A DNA stretch of 64,000 bases. Source: Brevibacillus parabrevis (lineage in GTDB: Bacteria; Bacillota; Bacilli; Brevibacillales; Brevibacillaceae). Below are positions 8,698 through 18,125 of the stretch, piece after piece; the stretch's first letter is position 1, and each line of letters starts with the position of its first letter. Position numbers and translations under genes: made by a program. The stretch is from the NCBI RefSeq assembly GCF_003710905.1, contig NZ_RHHV01000009.1, positions 62,001 through 126,000 on the forward strand, in the 5' to 3' direction. The notes beneath the pieces were generated by a model, which saw only the letters and a program-made list of their open reading frames with translations, made no database searches and had not been told where the DNA came from.

Positions 8698-11073
8698 TTA
8701 TGTATCCAATTGTTGGGTCTTCCAAATCAGTCCCGCAGACGAGATAATCAGCGTAACCGCCCCTTGCTGATCCGTTCGGTAAACGGCAGCACCGCAGCTT
8801 TCCAGACGATGCAGTACCTCGCTCGCAGGATGTCCGTACCGATTGTTCACGCCAACCGAAATGACCGCTGCCTCGGGAGAAACAGCTGCCAGCAGTTCGT
8901 CGGTACTGGAGCTTTTGCTGCCGTGATGGGCGACTTTCAAAACGTCGACGGGCGTCAAGCCGTTTTGCACAAGGACCGCCTCTCCGTCCTTTTCCACATC
9001 TCCCGTAAATAAGACCGTTTTGTTGTATGCCGTCAGCTGAAGCACGACGGACGCATCATTGCCGCGAAGAGTCGTTTTTCCAGGATGAAGCCATTTCCAT
9101 TCGATTTCCGGCCCATCCGACCACACCTGACCAGGGGTGCCAGTCGTAATGGGAACGCCTTTTTGCTGGAACATCTGGAGAATCTCCGTCTCTTTCTCCT
9201 CCGGTGTTGCAGCATTCACCATCACTTCTCCAAAAGAAAAGCGGGGCACCAGCGCTTTCATTCCACCGATATGGTCCCAATCGCCATGCGTCATGATGAC
9301 ACGATCAATTTTCTCAATCCCGCGCGACATCAGAAACGGGAGGACGACGTCTTTGCCCACTTCAAACGGGTCGCGCTTTTCCATCCATGGCTCCGCTGCC
9401 GGATGGCGCATTGTCCCACCCGCATCCATTAAGTATACCTTCTGATTGCCAATTTCGACAACGATGGAATCCCCTTGCCCGACATCCAGGAACGTGATTC
9501 GCACTTCATCGCTGCCTGCGAACGGTTGTCTCGCCGCCGCCAAAAGCCCGAGAAATAAGGCCAAACAGAGCACGACGTCGCGTTTCCGATGAAAACCGAG
9601 CTTCCACAAACTGGGCATGCTCCCGAGAAAACAGGCATACAGGAGGAGCCACCACCATTCCGGATGCGGCCAGTAGGTAAATGGAATCAGCCACTGATCC
9701 ATAGCCAGGAGCGGTTCGTGTACCCAGCTGAGCAAATGGGTAGCCACCCAGACAGGGAGCGTCGCCAGCGCCGGGTGAAGCAAATCAAGCACGATCGCCG
9801 CATATCCGAGCGGCAAGACAGAAAAAGACAGCACAGGCGTCACAATCAGATTGACCAGCCAGGAAAGCGGAGAAAACTGGTGAAAATGGTACAGCAGAAA
9901 CGGAAAAGAGACGAGCTGGGCGGAAACCGTCACAGCCACAAGTGTTCTGATCCACGCAGGCACGCGGACAGCTACTTGCTGGCTGTACGGCACAAACAAA
10001 ATAAGTCCCAGCGTAACGGCAAAAGACAGTTGGAAGCCGACATGCCACAACTGATACGGATTCGTGGCGAGCATGCCGAGGAGCGTGCCTGCCCAAATCT
10101 CTTTTCCATCCAGTCTTTTCCCCACGACCTGACAGACAAGACCTACTCCTCCCATCAAGCCGGCTCGCACAGCGGAAGCACTGGCGCCAACGAGCAGTAC
10201 GTAACCCACAAGCAGCAAGACCGTCGCACATAGGCTCCAGCGACGGCTGACGCCCGCTTTTTCCAGCGTCCACAAAAACATCGAGGTCACCAGTGTCACA
10301 TGCAAGCCGGATATGGCGAGAATATGGCTCAGGCCCAAATTGGTGTACATGGACGCAAGCTGGGGCGTCACCTCCTGACTGACCCCAAGCAGCAACGACT
10401 TCATGTATCCCGCCGTTTCTTGATCGGGAAACAAGCGGTCAATCCGGCTCGCTCCCGCCTCCTGCCACTCCTGAAAGCTCCCCCATACGCTTGCCGCCGC
10501 CTCTGTGCGCACCTCGCCAAATGATGTGTCGCCTGTGACGTGTACCCCTTGCCAATGCAAATAGCGGGCATAGTCAAAAGCGTGCGGGTTACGCGCCCCA
10601 CTCGGCAAAGCCAGCCGGACAAAAGCCGTCAGCTGGCTGCCCGTCCGCCACGTTTCAATCGCAGCTGCTTCCTCAGCCGTACCTAATTGGACGCGAAGAA
10701 CTATTTTTTCGTTACTGGCAAGCGGACGCAACCGCTCTTTTTCCTCCCCCCATTCGCTGATGGTGGCAAAAAAACGGGCAGCATCGCCGTCCCGCTTGAC
10801 GACAGAAGCAATCTCTCCACGAACCCAGACAGCCGCTTGCTGTTCAGCTGATGGTTTCAGCGTGGACGCATGGAGAATCTCGTACCCATAAAAATAGAGA
10901 CCTGCTAGAATAGAGAGGAAGCAGTAAAAAGCGAGCCGCCTTCGGTAGACAAGCGGAAGAAACGCCAAGACTGCTGCCCATGCGCCGAGAACGCCCGCCA
11001 TCCAAAAGGGCTGGACGTAGGCAGCCAGGAGAAAACCGCTCATTACGGCCAGACTAGCGCCCCAAAGTGACAT
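8698..11073 (-). CDS. comEC: DNA internalization competence protein ComEC/Rec2 channel
   Basis: 791 residues in the expected order: N-terminal transmembrane segments with an OB-like soluble domain (about 60-200), the ComEC/Rec2 competence membrane domain (about 230-500), and a C-terminal metallo-beta-lactamase-like domain with MTHGDWDHIGG and HHGSKSS. It forms the channel that passes single-stranded transforming DNA into the cell. ATG at 11073 (MSLWGAS) has GGAGGGAGAG upstream; the frame runs further but without a start signal. In B. subtilis comEC ends the comEA-comEB-comEC operon. Here it stands alone on the minus strand with asnB and comEA on the other strand. Confidence 0.94.
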   Translation of the reverse strand: MSLWGASLAVMSGFLLAAYVQPFWMAGVLGAWAAVLAFLPLVYRRRLAFYCFLSILAGLYFYGYEILHASTLKPSAEQQAAVWVRGEIASVVKRDGDAARFFATISEWGEEKERLRPLASNEKIVLRVQLGTAEEAAAIETWRTGSQLTAFVRLALPSGARNPHAFDYARYLHWQGVHVTGDTSFGEVRTEAAASVWGSFQEWQEAGASRIDRLFPDQETAGYMKSLLLGVSQEVTPQLASMYTNLGLSHILAISGLHVTLVTSMFLWTLEKAGVSRRWSLCATVLLLVGYVLLVGASASAVRAGLMGGVGLVCQVVGKRLDGKEIWAGTLLGMLATNPYQLWHVGFQLSFAVTLGLILFVPYSQQVAVRVPAWIRTLVAVTVSAQLVSFPFLLYHFHQFSPLSWLVNLIVTPVLSFSVLPLGYAAIVLDLLHPALATLPVWVATHLLSWVHEPLLAMDQWLIPFTYWPHPEWWWLLLYACFLGSMPSLWKLGFHRKRDVVLCLALFLGLLAAARQPFAGSDEVRITFLDVGQGDSIVVEIGNQKVYLMDAGGTMRHPAAEPWMEKRDPFEVGKDVVLPFLMSRGIEKIDRVIMTHGDWDHIGGMKALVPRFSFGEVMVNAATPEEKETEILQMFQQKGVPITTGTPGQVWSDGPEIEWKWLHPGKTTLRGNDASVVLQLTAYNKTVLFTGDVEKDGEAVLVQNGLTPVDVLKVAHHGSKSSSTDELLAAVSPEAAVISVGVNNRYGHPASEVLHRLESCGAAVYRTDQQGAVTLIISSAGLIWKTQQLDT

Positions 11074-11176
11074 AGTCTCTCCCTCCGTTCTTTGTCGAAC
11101 TGTTCTTTTCTTTAGGAGAGTATATCCCTTGGCGTGCGGACAAAAATAGAAGAGACGAGAGTCCTTTTTCCTTAGG

Positions 11177-11199
11177 CTGTACGACTGTTTTGCGTACAG
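11177..11199. repeat. Inverted repeat in the comEC-asnB divergent region
   Basis: CTGTACG, nine nt, CGTACAG: a perfect 7-bp dyad in the 213-nt region between the divergent comEC and asnB starts. It is a candidate operator, with no recognised regulator. Confidence 0.4.
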
Positions 11200-11286
11200 T
11201 CCCAAGCATTCAGAAGAGATTGCGCCAGCTTGCGATACGTGATAGAGTTAGCAGGAGCAATCCAGTGAGAGGAAGAGTCATTTCAT

Positions 11287-13212
11287 ATGTGTGGAATCGT
11301 AACACTCTACAACAAGCGGCAAATGCCAGTTAGGCAAGAAGCGATCAGCGCGATGACCGGTATCATCCTGCACCGTGGTCCAGACGACGATGGTTTTCAT
11401 CTCGAAGACAACATCGCCCTGGGCTTTCGTCGTTTAAGCATCATTGACGTGGAAGGCGGGCATCAACCGCTGTTTAACGAAACACGTGACATCTGGATTA
11501 TTGGCAACGGTGAAGTGTACAACTACAAGGAATTGCAACAATGGTTAAAAGACATCGGTCACGTTTTCCATACCGATTCTGATATTGAAACCATCCTGCA
11601 CCTCTACGAGGAGGTAGGAACAGAAGCACCTAAACATTTGCGCGGCATGTTCGGCTTTACCATTTACGACTCCCGCAAAAAACGGTTGTTCGGCGCACGC
11701 GACCACTTCGGGATCAAGCCGCTCTACTACGTGGAGACGCAAGATTCCATCGGGGTCGCCAGCGAAATCAAAAGCTTGCTGGAGATTCCTGGATTTACGC
11801 GCGAAGTAAACCACAACGGTTTTTATCATTACTTGACTTTCCAATACGTGCCTGATCCGGAAACGATGTATCAAGGCATCTATCGCATCCCGCCAGCGCA
11901 CTCGTTCATCGTCGAAAACGACCAGATCAAGCTGGAACGCTACTGGGACGTGGAGTTCAAGCCGGATGAGAGCAAGCCGTTCTCGTATTTCGTCGAAGGA
12001 ACCCGCGATGTGATGATGGAGTCGATCGACAAGCACCGGATTAGCGAAGTGCCGCGCGGAGCTTTCCTCTCCAGCGGCGTCGATTCCAGCAGTATCGTCG
12101 CCATGCTGCGCACCTTTGAGCCGGTGAAAACTTTTTCCGTCGGATCAGACATCCCTGGCTACAGCGAGCTTGATTTCGCCAAGCGCACGGCTGGCTTTTT
12201 GGGAACCGAGCACTTCGAGCGGGTAATCAACGCCCAGCAATACATGGACGAATTGCCGCGTCTCATCTGGCATCAGGATGAGCCGGTGGCAGACCCTTCT
12301 GCGATCTTGCTCTACTTCGTTGCGCAAATGGCAAGTGAGCACGTCACTGTCGTCTTGTCTGGCGAAGGTGCCGACGAATTTTTTGGCGGGTACAACATCT
12401 ACAGAGAACCTAGCTCTCTCAAAATGTTTTCCGGCATGCCGGGCTGGATGCGCCAGTCCATCGGCTACATGGCCCACCGCCTGCCTGATCAGGTAAAAGG
12501 GAAAAACTTCCTCATCCGCGGTTCGAAAACGGTTGAGCAACGCTTTTTCGGAAACGCCCTGATCTTCAGCGAAGAGATGAAAAGACGCGTCGTGATGGAC
12601 GACATCGCACGCTCTGAATCGTACGTCTCGCCGTTTACGATCACCGAGGACATTTACAAGCGCGCCTCCCAGTACGATGATGTAACGAAAATGCAGTATC
12701 TGGACATTCACACTTGGCTGCGCGGAAACATTTTGATGAAAGCCGACAAAATGACGATGGCCAACTCCCTGGAGCTGCGCGTTCCGTTCATCGATCTGAA
12801 GGTGTTCGAATTTGCTGCGACCATTCCGACGAAGTACAAGATCGCCAACGGCACGACCAAACACGTTCTGCGCGAGGCGATGAAAGACTTCTTGCCGCAG
12901 GAAATCAAATCGAAGAAGAAACTGGGCTTCCCGGTTCCGACTCGCCATTGGCTGAAAAACGAGTTTTACAAATGGGCCAAAGAGATCATTTTCGAATCGA
13001 AGGTCGACAATTTGATCAACAAGGCTTACGTGCTCTACATGCTTGACGAGCATCGCGAAGGCAATGCCGACTACAGCCGCAAAATCTGGACGATTCTCGT
13101 CTTCATGCTGTGGCACCAAATTTTCATCGAGCAAAAATATACGTTTGATCCGTATGTGAGTCCAAACGTAGACATTCGCCGCAAAAAAAATTCCTTGCAG
13201 CACATCGGTTAA
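11287..13212 (+). CDS. asnB: Asparagine synthase (glutamine-hydrolysing)
   Basis: Converts aspartate, glutamine and ATP to asparagine. The N-terminal Ntn glutaminase domain starts with the catalytic Cys directly after Met (MCGIVTL), with the R-L-S-I-I-D and GNGEVYN substrate loops (about 50-85). The synthetase domain has the PP-loop motif LSSGVDSSSIVAM near residue 265 and LSGEGADEFFGGY near 360. At 641 residues it is in the size range of AsnB/AsnO proteins. It sits between comEC and comEA, where B. subtilis has no such gene. A hairpin follows the stop. Confidence 0.93.
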   Translation: MCGIVTLYNKRQMPVRQEAISAMTGIILHRGPDDDGFHLEDNIALGFRRLSIIDVEGGHQPLFNETRDIWIIGNGEVYNYKELQQWLKDIGHVFHTDSDIETILHLYEEVGTEAPKHLRGMFGFTIYDSRKKRLFGARDHFGIKPLYYVETQDSIGVASEIKSLLEIPGFTREVNHNGFYHYLTFQYVPDPETMYQGIYRIPPAHSFIVENDQIKLERYWDVEFKPDESKPFSYFVEGTRDVMMESIDKHRISEVPRGAFLSSGVDSSSIVAMLRTFEPVKTFSVGSDIPGYSELDFAKRTAGFLGTEHFERVINAQQYMDELPRLIWHQDEPVADPSAILLYFVAQMASEHVTVVLSGEGADEFFGGYNIYREPSSLKMFSGMPGWMRQSIGYMAHRLPDQVKGKNFLIRGSKTVEQRFFGNALIFSEEMKRRVVMDDIARSESYVSPFTITEDIYKRASQYDDVTKMQYLDIHTWLRGNILMKADKMTMANSLELRVPFIDLKVFEFAATIPTKYKIANGTTKHVLREAMKDFLPQEIKSKKKLGFPVPTRHWLKNEFYKWAKEIIFESKVDNLINKAYVLYMLDEHREGNADYSRKIWTILVFMLWHQIFIEQKYTFDPYVSPNVDIRRKKNSLQHIG

Positions 13213-13246
13213 CTTAACCGGCAAGGAGCGAATGAAAAAAATTTGC

Positions 13247-13318
13247 AGACCCTCTCTTACTTTTCGTAGATTGTGACTAGAGCGATTTCACAATCACGCG
13301 CGGGGTAAGGGAGGGTCT
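13247..13318 (+). promoter_or_regulatory. Two-tier hairpin between asnB and comEA that pairs with the comEA ribosome binding site
   Basis: Positions 13247-13260 (AGACCCTCTCTTAC) pair with 13305-13318 (GTAAGGGAGGGTCT) over 14 bp with one G-U pair. An inner 8-bp stem (GATTGTGA / TCACAATC, 13269-13276 and 13288-13295) lies inside the loop. The 3' arm contains GGGAGG, which is also the only ribosome binding site for comEA (ATG at 13325). A short T-run follows the outer stem and an A-run precedes it, so it may also act as a weak terminator of asnB. Confidence 0.7.
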
Positions 13319-13324
13319 TTTGTC

Positions 13325-14104
13325 ATGCTTCTCGATTGGTGGGAACGTTATCGCCGTCTCATTCTGGTCGTTGCGGCCATCGCTTTTTTGGCGCTCAGCT
13401 TTTGGCTTTATCAGCGAGACAACCGCGAAGGGACCGTTGGCATGCCGATCGCTGCGTCTGCCTATGCGCAGGGCGCAGCGGAGCCGAAAGTGCCATCCGT
13501 TGCCACCACGCCAGCGGAGCAAAGAGCCGCACCTGACGCGTCGGTGCCTGCTTCGGCTTCGGCTTCGGCTTCGGCTTCCAGGCAGCTTGCGGCCGGGGCG
13601 GCACAAGAGCAAGCTGCTCCGTCTCTTTACGTCGACGTGAAAGGAAAAGTGAAAAAACCGGGGCTGTATCGCTTTGCGCCTGGCAAGCGGGTCGCAGATG
13701 CGATCGAAGAGGCTGGCGGAGCGCTTCCACAAGCAGACCTCGATCAAATCAATCTGGCTCAGCCACTCGCTGACGGCACCGCCTTGATCATCCCGGCAAA
13801 AGGCAGCAGCGGCACTTCTCCCCTGCCCGGCGTAGGCTTGCCCTCCCCCGCTTCTGTCCAGGTGGGCGTGAATGGTGCTCCAGGTGCGGGGAGCAGCAAG
13901 CAACCAGGCAAAACGGTCAATCTCAACTCGGCCACAGTCCAGGAGCTGATGACGTTGCCTGGAATCGGCGAGTCGCGGGCAGCAGCGATCCTGGAATACC
14001 GCACACAAGTCGGTCGTTTTCGCTCGGTCGACGAGTTGAAAAAGGTATCGGGGATCGGGGCCAAGATGTTCGAGAAGATCAAAGACCACATCGTTGCGCA
14101 ATAA
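13325..14104 (+). CDS. comEA: Competence protein ComEA, membrane DNA receptor
   Basis: Binds transforming DNA at the outer face of the membrane and feeds it to ComEC. Residues about 9-27 form the membrane anchor, followed by a low-complexity Ala/Ser linker (AS repeats coded by five near-identical hexamers, 13551-13580). An SLBB-type domain (YVDVKGKVKKPGLY, about 100-165) and a C-terminal helix-hairpin-helix DNA-binding domain (VNLNSATVQELMTLPGIGE and SGIGAKMFEKIKDHI) follow. All parts of the family are present. It is on the opposite strand from comEC, and no comEB lies between them. Confidence 0.94.
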   Translation: MLLDWWERYRRLILVVAAIAFLALSFWLYQRDNREGTVGMPIAASAYAQGAAEPKVPSVATTPAEQRAAPDASVPASASASASASRQLAAGAAQEQAAPSLYVDVKGKVKKPGLYRFAPGKRVADAIEEAGGALPQADLDQINLAQPLADGTALIIPAKGSSGTSPLPGVGLPSPASVQVGVNGAPGAGSSKQPGKTVNLNSATVQELMTLPGIGESRAAAILEYRTQVGRFRSVDELKKVSGIGAKMFEKIKDHIVAQ

Positions 14105-14175
14105 ACGATCATCCGGTCATGATTGGCAAAATTGCCACATAGAATGGGAAAAGAATATCGGAGGGAGGTATGCCC

Positions 14176-15009
14176 ATGGATAAAATCGGGTTCATTGGTA
14201 CGGGCAGCATGGGCAGTATCTTAATTGAAGCATTGCTGTCCGCCAAAGCGCTGTCTCCCAGCCAAATGATCATCACCAATCGCACAATCGAAAAAGCCGA
14301 ACAGCTCGCAAAGCGGCTTGGCGGGCTGGCGGTCGCTCATAGCAACGCAGACTTGGCCAGAGAAGCCAACATCATCGTGTTGTGCGTCAAGCCGCTGGAA
14401 TACAGCGAGCTGCTTGCCCAACTCGCCCCTGTTTTGACGGAGGGACATCTGTTCATCACCATTACCAGCCCGATCAAACTGGAGCATCTGGAATCGAAAG
14501 TGCCATGCGCCATCGCCCGGGTCGTGCCCAGCATTACCAATGCCGCACAAAGCGGAGTCAGTCTATGCGAGTTCGGGTCGCGGGTTAGCGAGGAGCAACG
14601 TCATTACATCCGCAATCTTTTCGCCCACATCAGTACCCCGGTCGAAATCAGCGAACCGTTTTTGCGCATCACTTCGGACATCGCCAGTTGCGGCCCTGCT
14701 TTTCTCAGCTACATTTTGCAGCAGATGATTCAAGATGCCGTGGAGGAGACAAACATTTCTCCAGAGGCTGCTACGTATTTGACCTCGCAAATGCTAATCG
14801 GCGTGGCTGACTTGCTTCGGGAAGAAAAATTTACCCTCCCTTCCTTGCAGCAACGGGTCTGCGTCCCGGGAGGCATCACCGGGGAAGGTTTGATTCCTTT
14901 GCAAAGTAAGTTTCCAGGCATTTTCAGAGAAGTATTCCAGCGCACACGAGCGAAATTTTCCGAGGATCAGGAACTGCTTGACCGTTACTTGAATGAGCAG
15001 CCGCAGTAG
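14176..15009 (+). CDS. comER: ComER-like protein, pyrroline-5-carboxylate reductase family
   Basis: 277 residues with an N-terminal NAD(P)-binding motif GFIGTGSMGSILIEALL and the ProC-like C-terminal dimerisation domain containing GPAFLSYILQQM and CVPGGITGEGL. In B. subtilis comER lies next to comEA and has been linked to sporulation control and biofilm formation; the biochemical role is not settled. GGAGGGAGG supports ATG at 14176 (7 nt); ATG at 14170 is too close. It shares strand with comEA, 71 nt downstream, unlike B. subtilis where comER and comEA diverge. Confidence 0.85.
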   Translation: MDKIGFIGTGSMGSILIEALLSAKALSPSQMIITNRTIEKAEQLAKRLGGLAVAHSNADLAREANIIVLCVKPLEYSELLAQLAPVLTEGHLFITITSPIKLEHLESKVPCAIARVVPSITNAAQSGVSLCEFGSRVSEEQRHYIRNLFAHISTPVEISEPFLRITSDIASCGPAFLSYILQQMIQDAVEETNISPEAATYLTSQMLIGVADLLREEKFTLPSLQQRVCVPGGITGEGLIPLQSKFPGIFREVFQRTRAKFSEDQELLDRYLNEQPQ

Positions 15010-15050
15010 CTTGCATATGTGCTGATCGTTGCACAGGTCGATAAAAGATC

Positions 15051-15125
15051 GCGTGACGGGTACGCTTGACCCGGGCGCGTGACAGTACGCTTGATCAGGC
15101 GCCGCGTGACAGGCTTGCTTGCCGG
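15051..15125. repeat. Three imperfect tandem repeats of about 26 nt downstream of comER
   Basis: Units begin GCGTGAC at 15051, 15077 and 15104. The first two share GCGTGAC..TACGCTTGA; the third is diverged (GCGTGACAGGCTTGCTTG). They lie in the intergenic region just before a terminator. Confidence 0.55.
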
Positions 15126-15143
15126 ACCCGCACGCAGATAATC

Positions 15144-15188
15144 AAAAAGGAGTGGGACGCCTGTCGATGCAGGCTCCACTCCTTTTTT
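15144..15188. terminator. Bidirectional terminator between comER and leuS
   Basis: GGAGTGG/CCACTCC outer stem and GCCTG/CAGGC inner stem, with an A5 run on the left and T6 on the right, between convergent genes. Confidence 0.88.
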
Positions 15189-15285
15189 CCGTTTGGATTA
15201 TCATGCTCCCTCTTCTAACCAGCAGTGATTGCTAAAGACAGAAGTAGCAAGCAAATAATCTTGTATGGTTGTTCACTCGAATCGA

Positions 15286-17703
15286 TTAGCGAACGACGAT
15301 GTTGACCAGTTTGCCAGGAACGGCAATGATTTTGACGATCGTTTTGCCATCGATCAGTTCTTTGATCATGTCGTTGTTAAGCGCCAGCTCTTCCATTTGT
15401 TCCTTGGTCGAATCGGAAGCGATCAGCAACTTCTCTTTGTTCTTGCCGTTAATCTGGATGACGATTTCCACTTCGTCCTCCACCAGCTTCGACTCATCGT
15501 AAGTTGGCCATGCTTCGTAGGAGATCGTTTCGTTGTGTCCGAGCTTCTCCCACAGTTCTTCACCCAAGTGCGGAGCGATTGGCGACAGCATTTTTACGAA
15601 GTCTTCCATGTACGATTTCGGCAGAACGTCTGCTTTGTACGCTTCGTTCACGAATACCATCAGTTGGGAGATACCTGTGTTGAAACGCAGGCCCTCGTAG
15701 TCTTCGGTTACTTTTTTCACGGTTTGATGGTAAACGCGCTCCATGCTCGTTGCTTTTTTCGTATCGACGATTTTCTCGTTCAGTTGGCCGTTGTCTTGCA
15801 CGAACAGGCGGTATACGCGATCCAGGAAGCGGCGCGCACCATCGAGGCCTTTTGTCGACCAGGCGATGGAAGCATCCAGCGGCCCCATGAACATCTCGTA
15901 CAGGCGGAGCGTATCGGCGCCGTGGCTGTGTACGATATCGTCAGGGTTGACGACGTTGCCTTTGGATTTGCTCATTTTTTCGTTGTTTTCGCCGAGGATC
16001 ATTCCTTGGTTAAACAGCTTTTGGAATGGCTCCTTGGTAGGTACGACGCCGATGTCGTACAGGAATTTGTGCCAGAAACGGGAGTACAGCAAGTGCAGTA
16101 CCGCGTGCTCTGCTCCACCGATGTAGATGTCGACTGGCAGCCATTCTTTCAGCTTTTCCGGATCAGCCATGGCTTGATCGTTGTGCGGATCGATAAAGCG
16201 CAGGAAGTACCAGCAGCTGCCCGCCCATTGCGGCATCGTGTTGGTTTCGCGGCGCGCTTTCATGCCTGTTTCCGGATCGACGGTGTTCAGCCAATCGGTA
16301 ATGTTGGCAAGCGGCGATTCGCCCGTGCCGGATGGCTTGATTTCTTTTGTTTTTGGCAGCATGATCGGCAGTTCGGATGCTGGAACAGCTTTCATCGTGC
16401 CATCTTCGAGGTGCAAAATCGGAATCGGCTCACCCCAGTAGCGTTGACGGCTGAACAGCCAGTCGCGCAGACGGTAAGTCACTTTGCGATTTCCTTTGCC
16501 TTCGGCTTCCAGCCATTCGATCATTTTGTTGATCGCCTGCTCTTTGTTCAGACCGTCGAGCATGCCGGAATTGATATGCTCTCCATCGCCTGTGTACGCT
16601 TCTTTGGAAATGTCTCCGCCCGCGATTACCGCTTTGATCGGCAGGTCGAATGTTTTTGCAAATTCATAGTCGCGCTCATCGTGTGCAGGTACCGCCATGA
16701 TCGAGCCGGTTCCATAGCTGATCAGCACGTAGTCTGCGATCCAGATCGGCAGGCGCTCGCCGTTTACCGGATTGATAGCGTATGCCCCGGTGAATACCCC
16801 TGTCTTTTCTTTTGCCAGGTCTGTACGTTCCAGATCGCTTTTGTGTTTGGCTTGCTCCAAATAAGCTTCTACGGCTGCTTTTTGCTCTGGGCTGGTAATC
16901 TGCTCAACCAGTTTGTGTTCTGGAGCGAGTACCGCGTAAGTAGCGCCGTAGAGCGTGTCCGGGCGCGTCGTGAAGACGGTAAAGCTTTGATCGTGTCCGT
17001 CGACGGCAAAAGTAACTTCTGCCCCTTCGGAGCGGCCGATCCAGTTGCGCTGCATTTCCTTGATGCTCTCCGGCCAATCCAGCTCTTCCAGGTCTTGCAG
17101 CAGTCTTTCCGCATAGGCCGTAATTTTCAGCACCCATTGCTTCATTGGACGGCGCTCGACTGGATGTCCGCCGCGCTCGCTCTTGCCATCGATGACTTCT
17201 TCGTTTGCCAGCACCGTTCCCAGTGCAGGGCACCAGTTTACAGCTACTTCGTCAATGTACGCCAAGCCGTGCTCATACAGCTTCGTGAAAATCCACTGGG
17301 TCCATTTGTAGTAGTGCGGGTCAGTCGTGTTGATCTCTCTGTCCCAATCGTAGGAGAAGCCCAAAGACTTGATTTGGCGGCGAAACGTGTTGATATTTTT
17401 TTCCGTGAACTCCGCAGGGTCATTGCCTGTGTCGAGCGCGTATTGCTCAGCAGGCAGACCAAACGCATCCCAGCCCATTGGGTGAAGCACGTTGTAGCCT
17501 TGCATCCGCTTCATGCGGGACAAAATATCGGTAGCCGTATAGCCTTCCGGGTGTCCGACGTGCAGCCCTGCACCGGAAGGGTACGGGAACATATCGAGAG
17601 CGTAAAACTTTTGCTTGCCTGGGTCTTCTGATGTTTTAAAGGTTTTGTTTTGCTCCCAGTATTGCTGCCATTTTTTTTCGACTTCACGATGACTGAAAAC
17701 CAT
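15286..17703 (-). CDS. leuS: Leucyl-tRNA synthetase
   Basis: Class I aminoacyl-tRNA synthetase charging tRNA-Leu. 805 residues, normal for Bacillales. It has the HIGH-type motif [20 protein letters not shown] near residue 40, a CP1 editing domain containing [19 protein letters not shown] and the AVPAHDERD block, and [15 protein letters not shown] near 580, followed by the anticodon-binding domain and a C-terminal zinc-free tail. The ATG at 17703 follows a long leader carrying a T-box. It lies between yqeM and comER, an insertion relative to B. subtilis, where leuS is elsewhere. Confidence 0.98.
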   Translation of the reverse strand: MVFSHREVEKKWQQYWEQNKTFKTSEDPGKQKFYALDMFPYPSGAGLHVGHPEGYTATDILSRMKRMQGYNVLHPMGWDAFGLPAEQYALDTGNDPAEFTEKNINTFRRQIKSLGFSYDWDREINTTDPHYYKWTQWIFTKLYEHGLAYIDEVAVNWCPALGTVLANEEVIDGKSERGGHPVERRPMKQWVLKITAYAERLLQDLEELDWPESIKEMQRNWIGRSEGAEVTFAVDGHDQSFTVFTTRPDTLYGATYAVLAPEHKLVEQITSPEQKAAVEAYLEQAKHKSDLERTDLAKEKTGVFTGAYAINPVNGERLPIWIADYVLISYGTGSIMAVPAHDERDYEFAKTFDLPIKAVIAGGDISKEAYTGDGEHINSGMLDGLNKEQAINKMIEWLEAEGKGNRKVTYRLRDWLFSRQRYWGEPIPILHLEDGTMKAVPASELPIMLPKTKEIKPSGTGESPLANITDWLNTVDPETGMKARRETNTMPQWAGSCWYFLRFIDPHNDQAMADPEKLKEWLPVDIYIGGAEHAVLHLLYSRFWHKFLYDIGVVPTKEPFQKLFNQGMILGENNEKMSKSKGNVVNPDDIVHSHGADTLRLYEMFMGPLDASIAWSTKGLDGARRFLDRVYRLFVQDNGQLNEKIVDTKKATSMERVYHQTVKKVTEDYEGLRFNTGISQLMVFVNEAYKADVLPKSYMEDFVKMLSPIAPHLGEELWEKLGHNETISYEAWPTYDESKLVEDEVEIVIQINGKNKEKLLIASDSTKEQMEELALNNDMIKELIDGKTIVKIIAVPGKLVNIVVR

Positions 17704-17789
17704 GGTAGAGCACTCCCATCTTGAAATAGGTAAAAAAGTAGAAAACTTGGCTATGCCAAGCTGTTGCCAACATCATGATCCAAACTGCC

Positions 17790-18086
17790 TTTCGGCCATA
17801 TAAAGAAAACCTCACGCCCCAATCGCTTGAACGAAAGGGACGAGAGGTTTGTTTATACTCCCGCGGTACCACCCACATTGGCGAATGCAAAGCATCCACC
17901 CGCTTAAATCCGTAACGGGGATGAGCCGCCCACCCTTACACAACCATCCAAAAATGGCCTTCAAGGCGAGTGCTGAGAGGCGAGTTCGGACGATCCCGGG
18001 TTGACTTGCACCTGCCGTCAACTCTCTGTATGCTCGCGGGGCATATTCCTACTATTCCTCTTAAACGCGTCGAAATTTGCAGTTAT
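17790..18086 (-). promoter_or_regulatory. T-box riboswitch leader of leuS (tRNA-Leu responsive)
   Basis: The minus-strand leader contains the T-box core GGTGGTACCGCGG (17861-17873), followed by an intrinsic terminator (AACCTC...GAGGTT arms and TTTTCTTT tail, about 17806-17858), and a long stem-I region from about 17970 to 18080 with an AGTA element. A CTC triplet in GAACTCGC (17982-17984) is the probable leucine specifier. Uncharged tRNA-Leu should stabilise the antiterminator and raise leuS expression. The specifier choice is an inference. Confidence 0.9.
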
Positions 18087-18092
18087 AACGCC

Positions 18093-18122
18093 ATTATAGT
18101 CAATTGGAACCAACCATGTCAA
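18093..18122 (-). promoter_or_regulatory. Sigma-A promoter of the leuS T-box leader
   Basis: TTGACA, 18 nt, TATAAT on the minus strand, both boxes perfect. It lies just after the yqeM stop, so leuS is transcribed independently of the upstream row. Confidence 0.85.
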
Positions 18123-18125
18123 ACT

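Noticed and set aside
11085-11105. GAAC...GTTC-like site upstream of comEC, possible LexA box
   Set aside because: The spacing is wrong for the Bacillus LexA consensus, and no SOS gene is controlled from it.
15265-17631. Long open frame on the plus strand opposite leuS
   Set aside because: It mirrors leuS codons, has no ribosome binding site and has Arg/His/Phe-rich antisense composition. Similar long antisense frames opposite asnB, the oppA-type gene, the CvfC-like gene and the ABC-F gene were left out for the same reason.
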